Assembly: GCA_963810525.1 (NCBI GenBank)
Contig: CAWENB010000003.1
Span: 868,001 to 932,000, forward strand
Source of the DNA: JAICLK01 sp963810525
GTDB taxonomy: Bacteria > Patescibacteriota > Saccharimonadia > Saccharimonadales > UBA4665
Direction: 5' to 3'
Length of the DNA stretch: 64,000 bases
Below, in pieces: positions 33,270 through 42,116 of this stretch. The translations under genes were made by a program, and so were the position numbers. Each line of letters begins with the position of its first letter. The stretch's first letter is position 1. The notes under the pieces are model-generated. The model searched no databases, had not been told where the DNA came from, and saw nothing but the letters and a program-made list of their open reading frames with translations.

Positions 33270-33809
33270 ATGCGGAGAATTGCTGACGGAGTATTTGCGG
33301 GAGTTATTTACGAGGGCGGTTCATATACGTGCCGTAAATCAAAAAAAGCTGCCGATTTTGTAATCGGCGGTGCCGTAAATCCTACCCAGTGGCGTTTGAC
33401 GACTACTTCCGTGGATGCCGTTTCGTGGGCTATGGCTGGACGGCCACGTCAAGGCATTAATTTAAGACGGCCAGCCCAGTTTGAGGGCGCGGCAGTTTTA
33501 AGCGCTCCGGCAGCGCGCATGCGCGAGACGCTGCGCGCGGTATCGAATGCGAAAGCTGCCATTGCTTTTCCGGTTGGCCGAGCGGTTGTCGCCGGTTTGA
33601 TAGAGAGTGTCGACACTGAGGTAGATGATGTTCGGGCCGCACTAAGATATGATTTGGATGACCCGGCAGACTTGAACTCCGGCGGCGTGCAAGCAGCGAT
33701 CGGGGTGCTAATAGGGAGGAACTTTATAGACTCCATAGTTACGGTAGTCGAGCGTCAAGTCCTGGTACAGGATTTTGCCGATCAGGTGCAAGGCGTGCGG
33801 CTACAGTAA
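33270..33809 (+). CDS. Hypothetical protein
   Basis: 179 residues, divergent from smpB with a 40-nt shared promoter region. TATATT lies 6 nt before the ATG. No signal peptide. Segments such as VISTVERQ-like helices near the C-terminus and a Gly/Ala-rich middle are seen, but no known domain. The function is unknown; the divergent placement suggests only a shared control region. Confidence 0.65.
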   Translation: MRRIADGVFAGVIYEGGSYTCRKSKKAADFVIGGAVNPTQWRLTTTSVDAVSWAMAGRPRQGINLRRPAQFEGAAVLSAPAARMRETLRAVSNAKAAIAFPVGRAVVAGLIESVDTEVDDVRAALRYDLDDPADLNSGGVQAAIGVLIGRNFIDSIVTVVERQVLVQDFADQVQGVRLQ

Positions 33810-33893
33810 TCAGGTAATCGGCTTAATGATCTTAATTTCGAGAGTCAAGCCTGGCGTTGTCGCCGAGAGCGGCGGTTATTTAACTTGTCTTAT

Positions 33894-35093
33894 CTAACCA
33901 CCGTATCCATTTTTCATCTGTTCTGAAAATTTGTTCTCCTGTTTTTTCTGCAGCTCCGAATTGTAGATGTGTGCGCCGGAGTACTGCTGTTTAGCGACGT
34001 TCCAGAGGTCCGGATCGTGCAGCTTGACTTTACGGTAATACCAGAATTCGGCACCCCACAGATACATGGTGCGGATGCCCGTAGCTTCGCCATAGGTGAA
34101 CCTGCCCTTCAGCCGTGCTGGGCTGAGTGACTCGTTCTGCACGGCGATACTTGTATCGGTAAGATTTTCGCCGTGCGGCGGCCATGGTTCGGCTTGGAGT
34201 TCATGGATCATTAAATTGCGGTGTTGCAGGATTTCGCTGCCTCCGGCCAAAAAGGCATAGAACCACGCTGGGAACGGATATTCGACATAGCGGCCGACAA
34301 ACGGTACCCACACGCGCTTGTACACGCTCACGCCGTACTCGTCCGGTTCTGGCGCCTCGATGGGCAAACCGATATTGTTGTTGCTGCGCGAGACGATAAC
34401 CGAGTGGTTCGGGTCGAGCTTTTTAACGAGATTATATTCAGCCACCAGCCGGCTGCGGTCGTAGTTCTCGCAGGCGCCGAAAGCTTTGAGAAAGTATTCA
34501 TTCTCTACCTGGTAGCTCCCGAGCGCCGGATTGTTTTTGTAACGGTTCACAACGGTCGTGATGTATTGATTAAGTGCCGGTTCCCATAGACTGTCGGATT
34601 GGGAGGTGTCAACCCAGCTCGGCGGATGGCACTCCGGCCAGCGAGGCTGGCGCAAGCCGACGCTCAGACTGACCTTGGCGTGTGCGGCATCTGCCATTGC
34701 AAATTCCCAGTCGAGCGTTTTGAAATTGTAATGCCCCGGGCTCGGTTCGATGTCATCCCAGTAGCTGACCAGCCGTAAATTTCTGATACCGAGATCGTAT
34801 AGCATGGCGTGTAGCGTCTGCTTGGGATCCAAGCCGAGCTGCTTGGCGTAATCCGGAATGAATGAGGCGCCCATGGTATACGGCACATCGCGCTGCGTCC
34901 AAATATACCACCGCGCAATGCCGTACATTGTTCCGAATGCCAGCCCGATAATGACTGCCAACACCACGACCGTTTTATGGAACCAGTTTTTGTTCCAGTA
35001 CCACTTACACCAACGCCAAACGGCGTATAAAAAGTACGATCGGCTATGCCCTTTCGCTTGTTGCTTTGGTTTGCTTCTGTCGCCCGATTTCAT
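33894..35093 (-). CDS. Membrane-anchored TIM-barrel glycosidase
   Basis: 399 residues. A basic N-terminus precedes one membrane helix at about 42-62 (TVVVLAVIIGLAFGTMYGIA). The rest is a beta/alpha barrel resembling clan GH-A glycosidases: LGIRNLRLVSYWDDIEPSPG, VSLSVGLRQPRWPEC, and ALGSYQVENEYFLKAFGAC with the Asn-Glu pair of the acid/base strand. A later strand, TMYLWGAEFWYYRK, also carries a Glu. It would act on polysaccharide outside the cell. The exact GH family is not clear. It faces the GT2 gene, sharing its upstream region. Confidence 0.75.
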   Translation of the reverse strand: MKSGDRSKPKQQAKGHSRSYFLYAVWRWCKWYWNKNWFHKTVVVLAVIIGLAFGTMYGIARWYIWTQRDVPYTMGASFIPDYAKQLGLDPKQTLHAMLYDLGIRNLRLVSYWDDIEPSPGHYNFKTLDWEFAMADAAHAKVSLSVGLRQPRWPECHPPSWVDTSQSDSLWEPALNQYITTVVNRYKNNPALGSYQVENEYFLKAFGACENYDRSRLVAEYNLVKKLDPNHSVIVSRSNNNIGLPIEAPEPDEYGVSVYKRVWVPFVGRYVEYPFPAWFYAFLAGGSEILQHRNLMIHELQAEPWPPHGENLTDTSIAVQNESLSPARLKGRFTYGEATGIRTMYLWGAEFWYYRKVKLHDPDLWNVAKQQYSGAHIYNSELQKKQENKFSEQMKNGYGG

Positions 35094-35117
35094 GTTCGTT
35101 TGCTACTATAAACCATA

Positions 35118-35912
35118 ATGCTTGACAAAAAGTTAACGCTTACCATAGTTATACCAGCCTATAACGAAGAACGCTACCTGCACCGGTGTTTGGACGCGAT
35201 TGCGGCGCAATCAGAAATGCCGGACCAGGTTATCGTTGTCGATAACAATTCGACTGATGGAACGGCCGGAGTTGTCAGGCGATATCATTTTGCTACTTTA
35301 CTGACCGAATCCCGGCAGGGAATCACCTTTGCCCGCAATCGCGGTTTCGATGCAGCGACAAGTGATATTATCGGACGTATCGACGCCGATACAGTTCTGC
35401 CATCCAGCTGGGTGGCGCAAGTAAAGAATTTTTTTAGCGATCCAGCGCACGATCACGAGGTGGTAACCAGTGGTTGCCGGTTCTATAATCTGCACACCGG
35501 CCGGCTAACGGCGCACATTTACAGCCTGTTCGTATACCGCGTAAACCGCTTGTTGCTCGGCTATTATTTTCCCTGGGGTTCAAATAGTGCATTGCCCAGA
35601 GCCGCTTGGATTGCGGTGCGCGGTGAAATCGCTAACAGGGCTGATATTCATGAAGATCTCGATCTCGGTATTCAATTACACCGCCACGGTTACCGGGCGA
35701 TCTATCGTCCGCAGATGCGGGTTGGTGCGCGTGCCAAACGGGTATTGAGCGACCGCGGCGAATTATGGACCTGGCTCACGATGTGGCCGCGTACCTTCCG
35801 GGTGAACGGCCTACACTCCTGGCCGATTATCTGGCCGGTGATTTGCGGTGTGTGGCTCGGGCGATACTGGATTTTTACAGCTGAAGCACTGGCCGAAATG
35901 TTTAAGCGCTGA
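35118..35912 (+). CDS. GT2-family glycosyltransferase
   Basis: 264 residues, GT-A fold. LTIVIPAYNEERYLHRCLDA opens the domain. VIVVDNNSTDGTAGVV and GRIDADTVLPSSWV carry the nucleotide and metal-binding Asp residues (DXD as DAD). IHEDLDLGIQLHRHGY supplies the acceptor-side ED motif. A hydrophobic C-terminal stretch (WPIIWPVICGVWLGRYW) may touch the membrane. TATAAA lies 5 nt before the ATG, a nearly leaderless start. It probably adds a sugar to a lipid or surface glycan. Confidence 0.95.
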   Translation: MLDKKLTLTIVIPAYNEERYLHRCLDAIAAQSEMPDQVIVVDNNSTDGTAGVVRRYHFATLLTESRQGITFARNRGFDAATSDIIGRIDADTVLPSSWVAQVKNFFSDPAHDHEVVTSGCRFYNLHTGRLTAHIYSLFVYRVNRLLLGYYFPWGSNSALPRAAWIAVRGEIANRADIHEDLDLGIQLHRHGYRAIYRPQMRVGARAKRVLSDRGELWTWLTMWPRTFRVNGLHSWPIIWPVICGVWLGRYWIFTAEALAEMFKR

Positions 35913-35916
35913 TTGA

Positions 35917-36432
35917 TTACGAATTTCGCAAAGCATCAGCGACCGATTCGGAAGTCATGTTTATGCCTTCGAGCTTGATTACATGTTCATCGTCGCGCGG
36001 CGGCTGAAGTTGGTGAGCGATGCGTTCAAAGTGTTCGAGCGGCATGTTGCCAAGAATGCGGGTTTCCTTTCCGTGTGATTCATCGACGGCCCGCCGCCTG
36101 GCAATTTCTTTCGGTGCAACTACCCAGACGACGACGGTCTGGGCACCGTGCCTGGCTGCGATGCGCCGAAGTTTTAGCCGGTCTTTATAGAAATTGAAGT
36201 TGGTGTCAAAAATTACGCTCTTGCCTTCGTCAAGCAGCTTATCGACCGTATCGTTTAATTCGCTGTAGAGCATCAAGTTTTCCTGATGTGAATACGTGGG
36301 GTTCACCAGCCGTTCTTTGCGTTCATGATCCGCCCACACGTGCACGGCGCCGGTTTGCTCGTGGATGAGTTTCGACGCGGTAGTTTTTCCGGAGCCCGGA
36401 TATCCGACCATTAGAAATAACGTTTGTTGCAT
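35917..36432 (-). CDS. P-loop kinase (AAA_33 type)
   Basis: 171 residues. Walker A is GYPGSGKTTASKLIHEQTG at residues 9-27. A strand ending in VIFDTNFNFYKDRLKLR matches the Walker B/substrate Asp of zeta-toxin and polynucleotide-kinase-like kinases. RRAVDESHGKETR is the lid region. The substrate is unknown. TACAAT lies 7 nt before the ATG, so translation probably starts leaderless. It converges with the GT2 gene. Confidence 0.88.
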   Translation of the reverse strand: MQQTLFLMVGYPGSGKTTASKLIHEQTGAVHVWADHERKERLVNPTYSHQENLMLYSELNDTVDKLLDEGKSVIFDTNFNFYKDRLKLRRIAARHGAQTVVVWVVAPKEIARRRAVDESHGKETRILGNMPLEHFERIAHQLQPPRDDEHVIKLEGINMTSESVADALRNS

Positions 36433-36542
36433 CGCAGTTATTGTACGGCGTAATATGATGCGGCCGCAATATATCCGGAAGTTATTTATCCTGGAAGAAT
36501 ACTAATTGTATTTTCACTAAACCATGCCTGTGGTTTGCCGAT

Positions 36543-36571
36543 AACAAAAGCACCCCCGATTCGGAGGTGCT
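36543..36571 (-). terminator. Intrinsic terminator of hsp20
   Basis: On the minus strand AGCACC-TCCGAATCGGG-GGTGCT followed by TTTTGTT, with an inner CCG/CGG pairing. It lies 20 nt after the hsp20 stop. Confidence 0.85.
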
Positions 36572-36591
36572 CGTGCGGCGTAGGGAGAATG

Positions 36592-37053
36592 TTACTTCTT
36601 CTTGCCGGTGCCGATGGTGATTTTCTTCGGTTTCGGCAGTTCTTTGAACGGCACGGTGACTTTCAGGACGCCGTTTTCGAACTGTGCGTCGATGTGATCC
36701 GCGTCGGCGTATTCGGGCAGCGCAATGCGACGATAGAAACTGGCGTGGCTTTCGTGCATTACGTAACTGCGCTTTTTGTCTTGCTTATCTTCTTCTTTTT
36801 CATGCTTCTCGCCTTTGATCTCCAGGACGCCGTTGTGGATGTTTACGTCAACATCGTCTTTGTCGAAGCCGGGTGCGGAAACTTCGGCGACCAGCTGCTT
36901 GTCATCCTCGCTGTAGACATCCATCGCCGGCATGCCTTGCAGCGGTTGCATTGAGGGCAGCCCGGTAAAAAAGTTATTGAACATATCGTCGAGCTGGCTA
37001 TGCATGCTCGTTAGCCCTGCGAACGGGTCGTCCCAACGTACGATGTTTGCCAT
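36592..37053 (-). CDS. Hsp20/alpha-crystallin small heat-shock protein
   Basis: 153 residues from the ATG at 37053, preceded by AAAGGAGGTATCT; an upstream ATG at 37089 lacks such a site. The alpha-crystallin domain runs from about residue 40 (MDVYSEDDKQLVAEVSAPGF, DVDVNIHNGVLEIKGEKHE) to FENGVLKVTVPF, with the I/V-x-I/V tail ITIGTG. It holds unfolded proteins for refolding by Hsp70 systems. A perfect CIRCE operator at 37117 shows HrcA control. Confidence 0.96.
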   Translation of the reverse strand: MANIVRWDDPFAGLTSMHSQLDDMFNNFFTGLPSMQPLQGMPAMDVYSEDDKQLVAEVSAPGFDKDDVDVNIHNGVLEIKGEKHEKEEDKQDKKRSYVMHESHASFYRRIALPEYADADHIDAQFENGVLKVTVPFKELPKPKKITIGTGKKK

Positions 37054-37116
37054 AGATACCTCCTTTGTTAATAACCTTATTAGTAGCAATGTTGGCTACA
37101 ATTCTGTTATAGCTCG

Positions 37117-37143
37117 TTAGCACTCTCGTGTCAAGAGTGCTAA
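37117..37143. promoter_or_regulatory. CIRCE element (HrcA operator)
   Basis: TTAGCACTC-N9-GAGTGCTAA, an exact match to the CIRCE consensus, 64 bp upstream of the hsp20 start. It is also 44 bp upstream of the divergent 37187 gene, so it may control both. Confidence 0.97.
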
Positions 37144-37186
37144 TTTAGCTTGAGGTTGTAAATTATTAATTAATAGGTTAAAATAA

Positions 37187-37930
37187 ATGGAAATGTCCGA
37201 GACTCTAGTTGAGCAAATTTCGGCCGACCGGGCTGATGCTGCGCTTAGATTCGGCGAGAGCATGTTGTTCGCTGCATCCGAAATGAGACAGCAATCAGAC
37301 AGTTACCGAGTTAAGGTCGGGGCTGCATTTCTCATGCGTGACGTGACAAGCGGGGAGCATGCGATTATTGCAACTAGAAATATGAAGCCTACTGCAGCAC
37401 GTGAAGTAAGGAAGTGGTGTGCCGAGCCAAGGGCTTATGAGACTGCAAGGAGGTGGGCGCTCATGGGCGGGACGGCGTTTGCAATTGACGGTATTGCAAT
37501 AGTCGGGCCAGACGATTTAGATACCATTGCGAGTATTACGGATGTTCCGGTGCCGACACTGCATATGTGCGGCTCATGTCTAGGAAAGACTAATTTGATG
37601 CATGATGAGGGTCTGCTTGGCGATATTTATGGTGTGCCCGTTATGACCGCAGCCGAATCTGCCAGTGAATCCGGAATATTCAGGCGAATGCAAGTTTACA
37701 CGATTGCTGAACAGCTCATGTTGCATGGCCATAATCTGGCCAATGAATCGAGCAGTCCGCCGGATCACTGTTTCTATTATCCTGTAGAAACATTTCCATA
37801 TGCGGCAGATTCTTTGCCGGATTTGGTAAGCGATGGATTAGCATCGAAAAATTCTGCAGAATTAATGCGGCAGGCACTCGGACTTGTTATGGGGCAAAAT
37901 GTGGCACGAACAAGTAGTTTTGCGCACTAA
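37187..37930 (+). CDS. Cytidine-deaminase-fold protein
   Basis: 247 residues (start may be 37193, MSETLV, 8 nt after the -10 TAAAAT). Residues 41-130 show the deaminase zinc site: YRVKVGAAFLMR, then WCAEPRAYETARRWAL (Cys78, Glu80) and TLHMCGSCLGK (Cys128, Cys131), the C-A-E plus C-x2-C pattern. The strand after, GIAIVG, also fits. About 100 extra C-terminal residues have no known domain. It would deaminate a pyrimidine-like base or nucleoside, but it is too long for plain Cdd. Substrate unknown. Confidence 0.75.
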   Translation: MEMSETLVEQISADRADAALRFGESMLFAASEMRQQSDSYRVKVGAAFLMRDVTSGEHAIIATRNMKPTAAREVRKWCAEPRAYETARRWALMGGTAFAIDGIAIVGPDDLDTIASITDVPVPTLHMCGSCLGKTNLMHDEGLLGDIYGVPVMTAAESASESGIFRRMQVYTIAEQLMLHGHNLANESSSPPDHCFYYPVETFPYAADSLPDLVSDGLASKNSAELMRQALGLVMGQNVARTSSFAH

Positions 37931-38046
37931 GATGTCAGTTTTTATTGACTGACTTGCATGCAACTGATGTATAAAGTTCTTACCAATGAGTTGTTCTTAA
38001 TTTCAAAATGTGGCAAATTATATTTATTGCTATAAATGAGATTATA

Positions 38047-38664
38047 ATGTCGAAAAATCAGGCTGATGAGACAATTGCGAAAATTTGGCCGTATGCTTTT
38101 ACTAGACACTCTGGTGTCCGAAGTATTGGCGGCAGCGTCTATCGGCACGCTTTGCCTGTTGGGGCAAGCATAGTATCTCCGGGCCGAACGATTGACGTTT
38201 TGAATTTAGGTATAAATTATTTTCCTCGTCCAGAACTGCTCGTTCGCGGTGTTGATGTAATCGGGATGACGGCAGTTCTTAGCGCCGGATTGTGCTATAA
38301 GGGCGCCAAATATGTTAATAAATTAGCGTTAAAAGAATTAACTGCAGCGACACCGGATAAATATGATCTGATAGTGATTGATACGAGTGAAGGTCAGGAC
38401 TTGACTGCACAGCGATATTGCGATGTATTACCGGAAGCAATGATTGGCCAGACTGTATTAGCCGGAGTTGACATGGACTCGCCTGTATTTGGGGAATACG
38501 GAATCAAATATTTCTCCAATCCAGCCGACGGTGATGTTCGGACTTCCCTGGCGGATGTTATCGAAAGATTGATAAATGAAATACACCCGACTGAACGCGA
38601 GATTCGATCGGATATTGAGTTTGGAATGGCATTGCCGGCCAATAGACCTTCGGAGTTTCGATAA
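38047..38664 (+). CDS. Hypothetical protein
   Basis: 205 residues from MSKNQADETIAKIWPYAFTR at 38047. Alpha/beta with clear strands (YDLIVIDTSEGQDLTAQRY, GQTVLAGVDMDSPV, GIKYFSNPADG). The order resembles a Rossmann-like or response-regulator-like fold, yet there is no firm match. It follows the deaminase-fold gene on the same strand with a 116-nt gap. Function unknown. Confidence 0.7.
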   Translation: MSKNQADETIAKIWPYAFTRHSGVRSIGGSVYRHALPVGASIVSPGRTIDVLNLGINYFPRPELLVRGVDVIGMTAVLSAGLCYKGAKYVNKLALKELTAATPDKYDLIVIDTSEGQDLTAQRYCDVLPEAMIGQTVLAGVDMDSPVFGEYGIKYFSNPADGDVRTSLADVIERLINEIHPTEREIRSDIEFGMALPANRPSEFR

Positions 38665-38674
38665 TTTTTATAGC

Positions 38675-39244
38675 TTAGAAATCGATACCTTTATTCGCTA
38701 AAAACTTATCATCGAAGTGATGCTTAATTTTGGTCATGTCGGTGGCGATATCGGTGAACGGTAATAGCTCCGGTGGAAAATAGCGGCCAGTCAAACACAG
38801 GCTGGTCTTGGGTTCGCGTTTCAGGATTAAGGTTTTAAGTTGCGTTTGTGATAGTAGCCCGTCGTGCACGGCGTTATTGATTTCGTCGCAGATGACAAGG
38901 TCAAAATCGCCGCTGGTGGCTGCTTGTAAAGCTTCTTGGTACGTTTCCTTCGCTGATTGTTTGTGCTGAGCTTTGGTGACTTGCCTCGGGTTCAAATCGC
39001 CGGCGTTGTAGAAACCTTTGCCGCCCTTATAAAAATAAAGCTGGTCTTTGAACAGAGGTGTGATATCTCGGATAAATACGTGCTCGCCCACACCCCAGTA
39101 TTTGATGAACTGGATGAAGGCCACGCGCCAACGATTTCCGAGCGCGCGGGCGAGCAGCCCCAAGCTGGCGCTGGTTTTACCCTTACCCTCGCCCGTGTAT
39201 ACCACCACGACCGCCTCTTTGGTCTGGAAGTCCTCGAAAGCCAT
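38675..39244 (-). CDS. CobO/BtuR-like corrinoid adenosyltransferase
   Basis: 189 residues. The P-loop VVVYTGEGKGKTSASLGLLA, the following AFIQFIKYWGVGEH, and DLVICDEINNAVHDGLL are the signatures of the CobA/CobO/BtuR family, which transfers the adenosyl group of ATP to cobalt in corrinoids. Length is normal. Saccharibacteria-type genomes do not make cobalamin, so it may salvage corrinoid or have another ATP-dependent role. TACAAT lies 9 nt before the ATG. Confidence 0.9.
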   Translation of the reverse strand: MAFEDFQTKEAVVVVYTGEGKGKTSASLGLLARALGNRWRVAFIQFIKYWGVGEHVFIRDITPLFKDQLYFYKGGKGFYNAGDLNPRQVTKAQHKQSAKETYQEALQAATSGDFDLVICDEINNAVHDGLLSQTQLKTLILKREPKTSLCLTGRYFPPELLPFTDIATDMTKIKHHFDDKFLANKGIDF

Positions 39245-39279
39245 AATGGTTCAATTGTACCGCTTAACTCGCGGCAGCT

Positions 39280-39537
39280 TTAGGTAAGCTTCTTTTCGCG
39301 TAAGACGGCGTCAATTCTCGGCCGGTCAAATCCAATAATAATCGTACCGTCGATGTCAATAACAGGAATACCGGTCTGTCCGGATTTATCTACGGCTTCG
39401 ACTGCCGCCTCCGGGTCGGTCTCAACGTTCTTGTCTATATACTGGATGCCGAGTTTATCGAGGTAGCCTTTGGCGGCATGGCAGAAGGCGCACCAGTCAG
39501 CGCTGTAAATGGAGATGGGAACAGTCGGCTTTGTCAT
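39280..39537 (-). CDS. Glutaredoxin-like protein
   Basis: 85 residues. The CAFC active site follows the first strand (SIYSADWCAFCHAAKGYL). The TGIPVIDIDG cis-proline loop and GFDRPRIDAVL end are typical. It is a close relative in layout of the 8989 protein. TATACT lies 9 nt before the ATG. It probably supplies thiol reduction for cytosolic enzymes. Confidence 0.93.
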   Translation of the reverse strand: MTKPTVPISIYSADWCAFCHAAKGYLDKLGIQYIDKNVETDPEAAVEAVDKSGQTGIPVIDIDGTIIIGFDRPRIDAVLREKKLT

Positions 39538-39766
39538 ACTATTACAAGTATAGCGGATTTAAAGTTTAGTTGCACGTAGCAAACCGTTCGTTGTATGGTG
39601 ACGCTTACAGCATCATGAAGCACCGATTCCGTGAAGCACGTCCGCGAGGTAAACATGAGGCACTGCACGGCCGTCCCTTCCGTAGCAAGTTCGGGGCCTG
39701 CAGTGGTCTGATTCATGAGTCGGCAAATAATCGTGATAATTTTATGAAATTTTACACTTACTATAG

Positions 39767-39795
39767 TTGAAGTTACCCCTTATTTCTGGTAAACT
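39767..39795 (+). promoter_or_regulatory. Promoter of the atp operon
   Basis: TTGAAG (39767-39772), 17-nt spacer, TAAACT (39790-39795). The expected start near 39802 is only a few bases before the ATG at 39806. The 228 bases between the glutaredoxin and this promoter contain no convincing gene. Confidence 0.65.
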
Positions 39796-39805
39796 TCTGG
39801 TGTAT

Positions 39806-40201
39806 ATGGATAAAAGTTCCACAGCGCCAGTATCGACGCTATCTGCTCGTGGTGGGAGCATGTCAGACGACAAATTGCATAATCGACCAGATAAAAAGGG
39901 TGTCAGTCAGTCCGGGCAATCCATAAATGCACGCGGTCAGTTTGTAGGCATGGCGCTCAATATGAGCTGGCAATTGGCTATCGCGGTGTTGGTACCGATT
40001 TTGGCCGGCGTGAAACTGGACAAAGCGTTGAGATCAGGCTATACCTTCACGTATGTCGGCCTAGGTTTGGCACTGATCGGATCGGTCGCGGTAATGTGGC
40101 GAACCATGCAAGCTGCTAATCGCTTGCCAGTGCCAAAACTTACTGCTGAACAGAAGCGCGCTATCAAAAAGGCGTATGAAGATGAGGATAAAGATCGATG
40201 A
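39806..40201 (+). CDS. ATP synthase subunit I / AtpZ-like protein
   Basis: 131 residues from the ATG at 39806, or 113 from 39860 (MSDDKLHNRPDKKG). Two membrane helices (about residues 50-70 and 76-95 of the longer form; MSWQLAIAVLVPILAGVKLD and YTFTYVGLGLALIGSVAVMW) and basic tails match the AtpI/AtpZ assembly proteins that open atp operons and help c-ring formation. It overlaps atpB by 4 nt. The sequence family is loose, so the call rests on topology and position. Confidence 0.75.
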   Translation: MDKSSTAPVSTLSARGGSMSDDKLHNRPDKKGVSQSGQSINARGQFVGMALNMSWQLAIAVLVPILAGVKLDKALRSGYTFTYVGLGLALIGSVAVMWRTMQAANRLPVPKLTAEQKRAIKKAYEDEDKDR

Positions 40202-41058
40202 GTGTATCTAGTTTTTTTGCTGATAGCGGTCCGTCAGTGCATGTTGCGCCGGGGACCGACTTTACGATTGCGGGCGTACACATTACTAACTCAATGGTAT
40301 TGGGATGGGCGGTATGCTTATTCATGGCCGTTGCGCTCACCATGCTTGCCCGCCGCGTGACCGTGCGGCCGAAGGGTGGCGTGGTGCAGTATCTCGAAGC
40401 CGGCGTGACTTTCGTGTCCGATTTGGTTGAAAACGCATTTACCGATAAAGCGATCGGCCGAAAATACGTGCCGTTCTTCGTAACTATCTTTTTTTTCACA
40501 CTGTTCAATAACTGGTCTGAATTGATTCCGGGCGTTGGTGACCCACTCCAGATTCACGGCCACCCACTGTTGCGTCCTATCACCGCCGATTTGAACCTGA
40601 CGCTGATCATGGGCCTGGTGACGATGATTTTCGTTTATGCGGCATCTGTTAAAGAGGTTGGCGGTATTGGCAAGTATATCCGCCACTTTTTTATTGGTAG
40701 CCCGCTCAATCCGCTCTATCTGGTAATTGGCCTGATTGAAATGCTGACTGATCTCACTCGGGCGTTCAGCCTGGCGCTCCGGCTTTTCCTGAACATGGCT
40801 ATCGGAGAAATTGTGATCAATGTGTTCGCATATCTGGGCAGTTTATTGGCGCCGGTCAACGTTTTGGCTCCGATTACGGCGCTGCCGTTCACCCTGCTTG
40901 AGCTTGGCGTTGGTGCTTTGCAGGCTTATATTTTCGTTATTCTTGCGGTCAATTATCTGGCCATAAGCGTCAATAGTGCGCAGAGCCACGACGACTTGAC
41001 CGAAAATGGTTTAGCTGAAACAATAGGGGCAACGGCGCCCAGGGAGGCAAATGGGTAA
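40198..41058 (+). CDS. atpB: F-type ATP synthase subunit a
   Basis: 286 residues, membrane. The key helix carries the essential arginine in LTRAFSLALRLFLNMAIGEI. The last helices (LLELGVGALQAYIFVILAVN) hold the conserved Glu/Gln half-channel residues. It forms the proton path with the c-ring. The start overlaps the AtpI-like gene. It is followed by a structured 119-nt spacer before atpE. Confidence 0.97.
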   Translation: MSVSSFFADSGPSVHVAPGTDFTIAGVHITNSMVLGWAVCLFMAVALTMLARRVTVRPKGGVVQYLEAGVTFVSDLVENAFTDKAIGRKYVPFFVTIFFFTLFNNWSELIPGVGDPLQIHGHPLLRPITADLNLTLIMGLVTMIFVYAASVKEVGGIGKYIRHFFIGSPLNPLYLVIGLIEMLTDLTRAFSLALRLFLNMAIGEIVINVFAYLGSLLAPVNVLAPITALPFTLLELGVGALQAYIFVILAVNYLAISVNSAQSHDDLTENGLAETIGATAPREANG

Positions 41059-41177
41059 ATAAATATAACAATTCGCGTGTCGTGGTCGGACAGAGCGATC
41101 TTCAGCCGCGAAGATATCTCAACTTCGACCGTGATGACGCTATTAACGTCACTAAGATAGTAAGATAAGGAGAAATC
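41059..41177 (+). other. Structured spacer before atpE
   Basis: 119 nt with two small hairpins (ATCTTC...GAAGAT and TGACG...CGTCA) and then AAGGAG before the atpE start. Such structures before atpE often raise its translation, because the c-ring needs many copies. No gene seen. Confidence 0.5.
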
Positions 41178-41423
41178 ATGGTTTTACCAGTAGAAACACT
41201 AGCCAGTACCGTAACGTCGGCGCAATCGATTGCCCACGGCATCATGATTGGCGGCGGCTTTATTGGGCCGACGATCGGTATCGGTTTGGTTGGCGCGAAC
41301 TACCTGGCAGCTGTCGGTCGCAATCCGGAAGCTTCCAAATTTCTTGGCCAGGCTTTAGTTTTCGTGGGCCTGATCGAGGTGTATGGTCTGCTGGCCTTCG
41401 CTTCGACATTCTTTGTTAAATAG
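41178..41423 (+). CDS. atpE: F-type ATP synthase subunit c
   Basis: 81 residues, two membrane helices joined by the polar loop AAVGRNPEA. The ion-binding carboxylate is Glu67 in VFVGLIEVYGLL. The residue after it is Val rather than Ser/Thr and helix 1 lacks the Gln of sodium-type rings, so protons are the expected coupling ion. AAGGAG precedes the ATG. Confidence 0.97.
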   Translation: MVLPVETLASTVTSAQSIAHGIMIGGGFIGPTIGIGLVGANYLAAVGRNPEASKFLGQALVFVGLIEVYGLLAFASTFFVK

Positions 41424-41582
41424 TGAGCTTTTGTTGATGGCACATTTTGCACGCACTACTTTCGCTCCGATGCTCACATGTCGACATGTACGCTCAAATT
41501 TCGGTGCTCGAATGCCTGCGCACAAACTGCAATCATCTTTAAAGTTTCGTATCGTTGGTAATTGCAAGAAAGATATGTAGAA

Positions 41583-42116
41583 ATGATAAATTTAGTAGCA
41601 CAATTTGCGGACAGTTCGTCTGGTATCGGTGCTTTAGGTATAGACGGTAAGGCGCTAGTAATACAGCTCGTAACATTCCTATTGGCATTTTGGGTACTCG
41701 AGCACTGGGCATTCAAGCCAATCGTAAAAATCATGGAGCGGCGTCGAGAGATGATCGAAAAGGGCGTCAAGCTCGGCGAAGAGATGCAGAAAGAAAAGGT
41801 CGAGCTCGAGAAGAAGGTAGCCGAATCGTTGCATGATGCTCGTACCAAAGCTGACGGTATCATTGCCGAGGCTAAAACCCAGGCCCGGCAAACGGTTCAG
41901 GCGGCCGAAGGTGAGGCCAGCCAAAAAGCCGAAGCAATTCTGGCGTCGGCCGATGATCGTATCAGACTTGATACCAACCGGGCGCGCAAGCAACTCGAGA
42001 CCGAACTGGTCGGCCTGATTTCCGAGGCGACCGAAGCCATCATCGATGAAAAGGTTGACACCCGAAAGGATGCGGAGCTAATCGATAAAGCTATGCGGGA
42101 GCAGGTAAAGGCATGA
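41583..42116 (+). CDS. atpF: F-type ATP synthase subunit b
   Basis: 177 residues from the ATG at 41583. One N-terminal membrane helix (ALVIQLVTFLLAFWVLEHWA) and a long charged coiled coil (EKGVKLGEEMQKEKVELEKK onwards) form the stator stalk. It ends in a 4-nt overlap with atpH. Confidence 0.96.
   Translation: MINLVAQFADSSSGIGALGIDGKALVIQLVTFLLAFWVLEHWAFKPIVKIMERRREMIEKGVKLGEEMQKEKVELEKKVAESLHDARTKADGIIAEAKTQARQTVQAAEGEASQKAEAILASADDRIRLDTNRARKQLETELVGLISEATEAIIDEKVDTRKDAELIDKAMREQVKA

Noticed and set aside
39570..39770. 66-codon plus-strand frame before the atp operon
   Set aside because: No ribosome binding site and no recognisable pattern. It overlaps the glutaredoxin promoter and the atp promoter.
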